From NCBI GenBank assembly GCA_018500045.2, contig JAHBAQ020000021.1, positions 1-8,498 of the forward strand: a DNA stretch of 8,498 bases. Reading direction: 5' to 3'. The translations under genes and the position numbers were made by a program. This document shows positions 6,287 to 8,498 of this stretch, in pieces (position 1 is the stretch's first letter; the number at the start of each line of letters is the position of its first letter). The notes below the pieces were generated by a model. That model was not told where the DNA came from and searched no databases. It worked only from the letters and a program-made list of their open reading frames with translations. The DNA is from Candidatus Shapirobacteria bacterium. GTDB taxonomy: Bacteria; Patescibacteriota; Microgenomatia; UBA12405.

Positions 6287-6313
6287 AACCCATCTTGGAT
6301 GGGTTTTATTTTA
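6287..6313. terminator. Second hairpin downstream of the flippase gene
   Basis: AACCCATC (6287-6294) and GATGGGTT (6298-6305) form a perfect 8-bp stem with the 3-base loop TTG. On the plus strand it is followed by TTATTTTA, a good T-rich tail. On the minus strand GGAGG separates it from a T5 run. It is therefore a better terminator for plus-strand transcripts, although no plus-strand gene is seen nearby. Confidence 0.6.
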
Positions 6314-6351
6314 CCCTTGCCCTGTCAAGGGAAAGGGAAGGGTTAGGGTTT
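6314..6351. repeat. Dispersed G-rich repeat, copy 2, with G-quadruplex motif
   Basis: This block shares 17 identical bases (6314-6330) and a similar G-rich tail with 164-225. It opens with a 6-bp hairpin, CCCTTG/CAAGGG (6314-6319 against 6326-6331). It continues with four GGG runs at 6329, 6335, 6340 and 6346, with spacers of 3, 2 and 3 bases, which is a canonical G-quadruplex motif on the plus strand. The end overlaps the flippase stop codon. The plus strand is the template for the flippase transcript. Confidence 0.7.
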
Positions 6352-7564
6352 AGTTTTTTCTTACCAACATCACCGCCATCAAACTTGTTGCTACCATTTC
6401 TGTTAAAGCCGTTATCCAGGCCGCACCATTTATACCCCAAGAGGGGATTAAGATCAGATTTCCAATTACGTTTACCAACAAAGAAATTATTCCTACCATC
6501 AACACTGCTTTTTGTTTTCCCTTAGCTATCAAAGTAAATCCCACCAAATGACCTGCATAAGCAAATATCATTGCCACCAATAAAATTCTTAACACTTCTA
6601 CCGACTTTCCAAATTCACTTCCTGATAAAACATTAATAATCCACGGCGCCAAAAAATAAACCATTCCAAACACCACCAAAGCCCCTAGAAACATCAATCC
6701 AGCCGTTTCCTTAAACAGTCTCCTTCTATCATTTTCCTTATTGGATAACATCGGAAATACACTGTTAATCAAAAAGTACGCCGGTTGTACCAAATTGCCA
6801 TATATTTTGTAAGCCAAACCATAAAAAGCCAAATCTTTCACCCCAATTAATTGCCTAATCAAAATTGAATCAACCGCTCGATCATACCCTGAAAACAAAA
6901 TCATATAAGCTCCCATCGGCCAAGTTTCTTTCAAAAATTTTTTCGCAAAAATCCAATCTGGCTTTATAATTTTTACTTTTCCAATTATTTTACTAACCAA
7001 ACCCAAACCAACTACCAAACTTATTATTCTTGTAATTAAATAAACTCCAAAAACTCCCATCAAGTTAATTTCACCGCCAGAAATCCACAACCACACCACA
7101 AAGAGTAGGGGGAACAAGATATCCATCCATACTTTTACTTCCATTCTCATTTCTGTCTGAAAAATTATTTCCAAACTCCCTGCCATTGCCGTAAAACCAA
7201 TCATTGCTAATCCTAATAACGACTCCCACTCCATACCATCAAATCCACTCCAACTCAAAATAAATATTATTCCTACCACAAACATTAACAAGGAAGCCAT
7301 CAATCTAAACCAAGCCACCTGAATATAAATATTTTTTCTTTTTTCACCTTCATTATTTGCCGCTTCTCTTACTCCAATTACTTTACTGCCAAAATCCGCT
7401 GCCGCATCCCAAAGTAACCACACTGAAGTAATCAACATATAACTTCCATAAATCTCCGCTCCCAACTTTCTCGTCAATATCGCCGTCGTTACTAAACTCA
7501 AGGCAATAGTAACTCCTTTTCCCAACACTTGTACCAAAGTATTTATAATCGGCTTTTTCAACAT
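6350..7564 (-). CDS. Wzx-type polysaccharide flippase (MOP superfamily)
   Basis: This 404-residue, strongly hydrophobic protein probably has eleven or twelve membrane helices. The N-terminus has the typical form of oligosaccharide flippases: a short basic start (MLKKPIINT), a first helix rich in Gly, Val and Leu, then TRKLGAEIYGSYMLI (31-45), which matches the conserved segment between helices 1 and 2, and DFGSKVIGVREAA (57-69). Such proteins move lipid-linked glycan units from the inner to the outer face of the cytoplasmic membrane. The length is at the short end of the family's usual 400-480 residues. The O-antigen-ligase-like gene lies 135 bp upstream on the same strand, which fits one glycan pathway. 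The start is supported by TAGAAT 6 bases before the ATG. Terminator hairpins follow the stop. The transported glycan is unknown. Confidence 0.88.
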   Translation of the reverse strand: MLKKPIINTLVQVLGKGVTIALSLVTTAILTRKLGAEIYGSYMLITSVWLLWDAAADFGSKVIGVREAANNEGEKRKNIYIQVAWFRLMASLLMFVVGIIFILSWSGFDGMEWESLLGLAMIGFTAMAGSLEIIFQTEMRMEVKVWMDILFPLLFVVWLWISGGEINLMGVFGVYLITRIISLVVGLGLVSKIIGKVKIIKPDWIFAKKFLKETWPMGAYMILFSGYDRAVDSILIRQLIGVKDLAFYGLAYKIYGNLVQPAYFLINSVFPMLSNKENDRRRLFKETAGLMFLGALVVFGMVYFLAPWIINVLSGSEFGKSVEVLRILLVAMIFAYAGHLVGFTLIAKGKQKAVLMVGIISLLVNVIGNLILIPSWGINGAAWITALTEMVATSLMAVMLVRKN

Positions 7565-7570
7565 AAACTT

Positions 7571-7576
7571 ATTCTA
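7571..7576 (-). promoter_or_regulatory. -10-like box of the flippase gene
   Basis: On the minus strand GGGG TAGAAT is followed by AAGTTT and the ATG at 7564. The 6-base gap is the same as for the HAD gene and the left-edge gene. There is no Shine-Dalgarno sequence at usable distance and no good -35 hexamer; the region upstream is A-rich. Confidence 0.45.
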
Positions 7577-7599
7577 CCCCAAACCAAATTCTTTTTTAT

Positions 7600-7690
7600 T
7601 TTTGGCGAAAATAATGTTTTTCCGACCGTGAAGACCGCTGAGTGGATTTTACGATGGTGCGAGGACGGTAAAAACGTTATTGAGCCAAAA
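7600..7690. repeat. 91-bp imperfect inverted repeat between ligase and flippase genes
   Basis: The outer arms are TTTTGGC (7600-7606) and GCCAAAA (7684-7690). After a small internal loop, a 12-bp segment pairs 7610-7621 with 7670-7681, with one G-T wobble. CCG/CGG and CC/GG continue inward, with one bulge and one mismatch. The apical 30-odd bases are richer in GC than the surroundings. No T run follows on either strand, so it is not a standard terminator. It could be a small non-autonomous mobile element, a REP-like repeat or a structured untranslated RNA. Confidence 0.6.
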
Positions 7691-7699
7691 GAAAAAAAA

Positions 7700-8462
7700 T
7701 TAAATCACCCCTAACACCAACACCAACAACCACATATTCTGGGGTAGGGTAAACCAATAATGATCTACCATTCCACTCACAAATATTATCGCCAATATTA
7801 ACCAACTCCACTTGTCCCATTTCTTCCAATCCATTTTTCTTCCCACCAACCATACCAACACTCCCGATCCTAACAATCCAATTTCTGAAATTATCAATAA
7901 TAAAATATTGTGTACCGGCTGAAACCAAAATATCTGGTTATTCTTCTGAAATTCTGGCAAATTTACCAAAAAATTTCCCAAACCCACCCCAAACCACGGC
8001 GATTCTTTAATCATCCCCAAAGCCGCCAAATTCAATTGACCTCTTTTCATTATTCCATTTTCATCCCACCCACCAAAAAAATTAGCTAGCGGATAATTGT
8101 AATTAATCATCCCCAACAACAAAATTATCAGTAACAACCCCACCATTAATCCTTTTATTTTTTCTTTTAAGGCGACTTTCGTATTACAACCCCAAAAAAC
8201 TAAAAATCCCAAAGTTAACAACCAAATTGTCCGACTTCCCGACAAAAATATTCCAATTAACCCCATCCAAAACACCAACCACCAAGATATACCCGTTTTT
8301 TTATTTTTCACCCACCACCCCAAATTTACCAACAAAAACCCCGCCAAACTATTCGGGTGCGAAAAAGTTCCATAAGCTCTTATCAAACCCATATCCGCCA
8401 CCGACATTTGAGCAATTCCAATTGTATTAAAATCAAATTTTCTTTCCCCCAACCACCACCAC
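7700..8462 (-). CDS. O-antigen ligase/polymerase family protein, 5' end missing
   Basis: About 253 genuine residues of a multi-helix membrane protein are present. The frame continues into adapter sequence, so the true N-terminus is lost; full-length family members are usually 400 residues or more. Counted from the first genuine residue (W at 8461-8459), R28 with GTFSHPN (31-37), the SGSR at 74-77, R140, PWFGVGLGNF (155-164) and H184-N185 followed by SEIGLLG (192-198) match the Wzy/WaaL family. The HN histidine is in the position of the essential periplasmic-loop histidine of WaaL. Such proteins polymerise glycan units or join them to a lipid or protein carrier outside the membrane. The flippase gene lies downstream on the same strand, which fits one pathway. 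Ligase and polymerase cannot be told apart from this fragment. Confidence 0.85.
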
Positions 8463-8498
8463 CTGTCTCTTATACACATCTCCGAGCCCACGAGACGG
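8463..8498. other. Nextera transposase adapter, not genomic
   Basis: Bases 8463-8481 (CTGTCTCTTATACACATCT) are the 19-bp Tn5 mosaic end used in Nextera libraries. Bases 8482-8496 (CCGAGCCCACGAGAC) are the rest of the standard read-2 adapter. The final GG would be the first bases of the index or an assembly error. Translated on the minus strand from a GTG at 8491, it gives the well-known artefact peptide MGSEMCIRDR. Confidence 0.98.

Noticed and set aside
7529..7714. Plus-strand frame of 61 codons across the inverted repeat
   Set aside because: It starts inside the flippase gene, spans the 91-bp hairpin, and has no motif or promoter. The open length follows from the repeat's composition.
7677..7928. 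Minus-strand frame overlapping the ligase gene in another phase
   Set aside because: The ligase frame shows conserved family motifs (GVGLGNF, HN, SEIGLLG) through the same bases.
8463..8491. MGSEMCIRDR as a genuine N-terminus or signal sequence
   Set aside because: It is the translation of the Nextera adapter.

Overview
The window looks like accessory, cell-surface DNA of a Candidate Phyla Radiation (Patescibacteria) bacterium. The basis is strongly AT-rich sequence, a large membrane-anchored DUF4012 protein, an RNHCP zinc-ribbon gene, and a neighbouring O-antigen-ligase-type polymerase and Wzx-type flippase. This placement is inference from gene content, not a phylogeny. TAA, TAG and TGA all end genes here (TGA ends the DUF4012 gene), so code 11 fits and the UGA-glycine code of Gracilibacteria does not.

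Left part (1-1327): a lysine-rich gene runs off the left edge on the minus strand. A divergent plus-strand methyltransferase-like gene follows (322-1005) and is bracketed by two 35-bp direct repeats with one mismatch. It is the only plus-strand gene in the window. An RNHCP gene converges on it from the right.

Middle (1040-5879): a minus-strand unit transcribed as DUF4012 protein (degenerate nucleotide-sugar-epimerase-like N-terminus, acidic linker, one membrane helix, DUF4012 exodomain), then a HAD phosphatase with an unrecognised N-terminal region, then the RNHCP protein. The last two genes overlap as TAATG.

Intergenic region (5880-6349): tandem short repeats abut the DUF4012 promoter. Further left on the minus-strand transcript come an 11-bp triplicated motif, two related palindromes and a weak GTG-start open frame. 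Next to the flippase end lie two hairpin terminators and a G-rich dispersed repeat that also occurs at 164-225.

Right part (6350-8498): a Wzx-type flippase and, upstream of it, a truncated O-antigen ligase/polymerase. They are separated by a 91-bp imperfect inverted repeat. Together they suggest export and polymerisation or attachment of a surface glycan; the DUF4012 protein may act on the same material outside the membrane (inference).

The last 36 bases (8463-8498) are not biological. They are the Nextera transposase adapter plus two further bases, so the apparent start of the last gene is an artefact. A second window-wide signal is that five genes have a Pribnow-like hexamer only 6-8 bases before the ATG and no Shine-Dalgarno sequence, which points to leaderless transcription.
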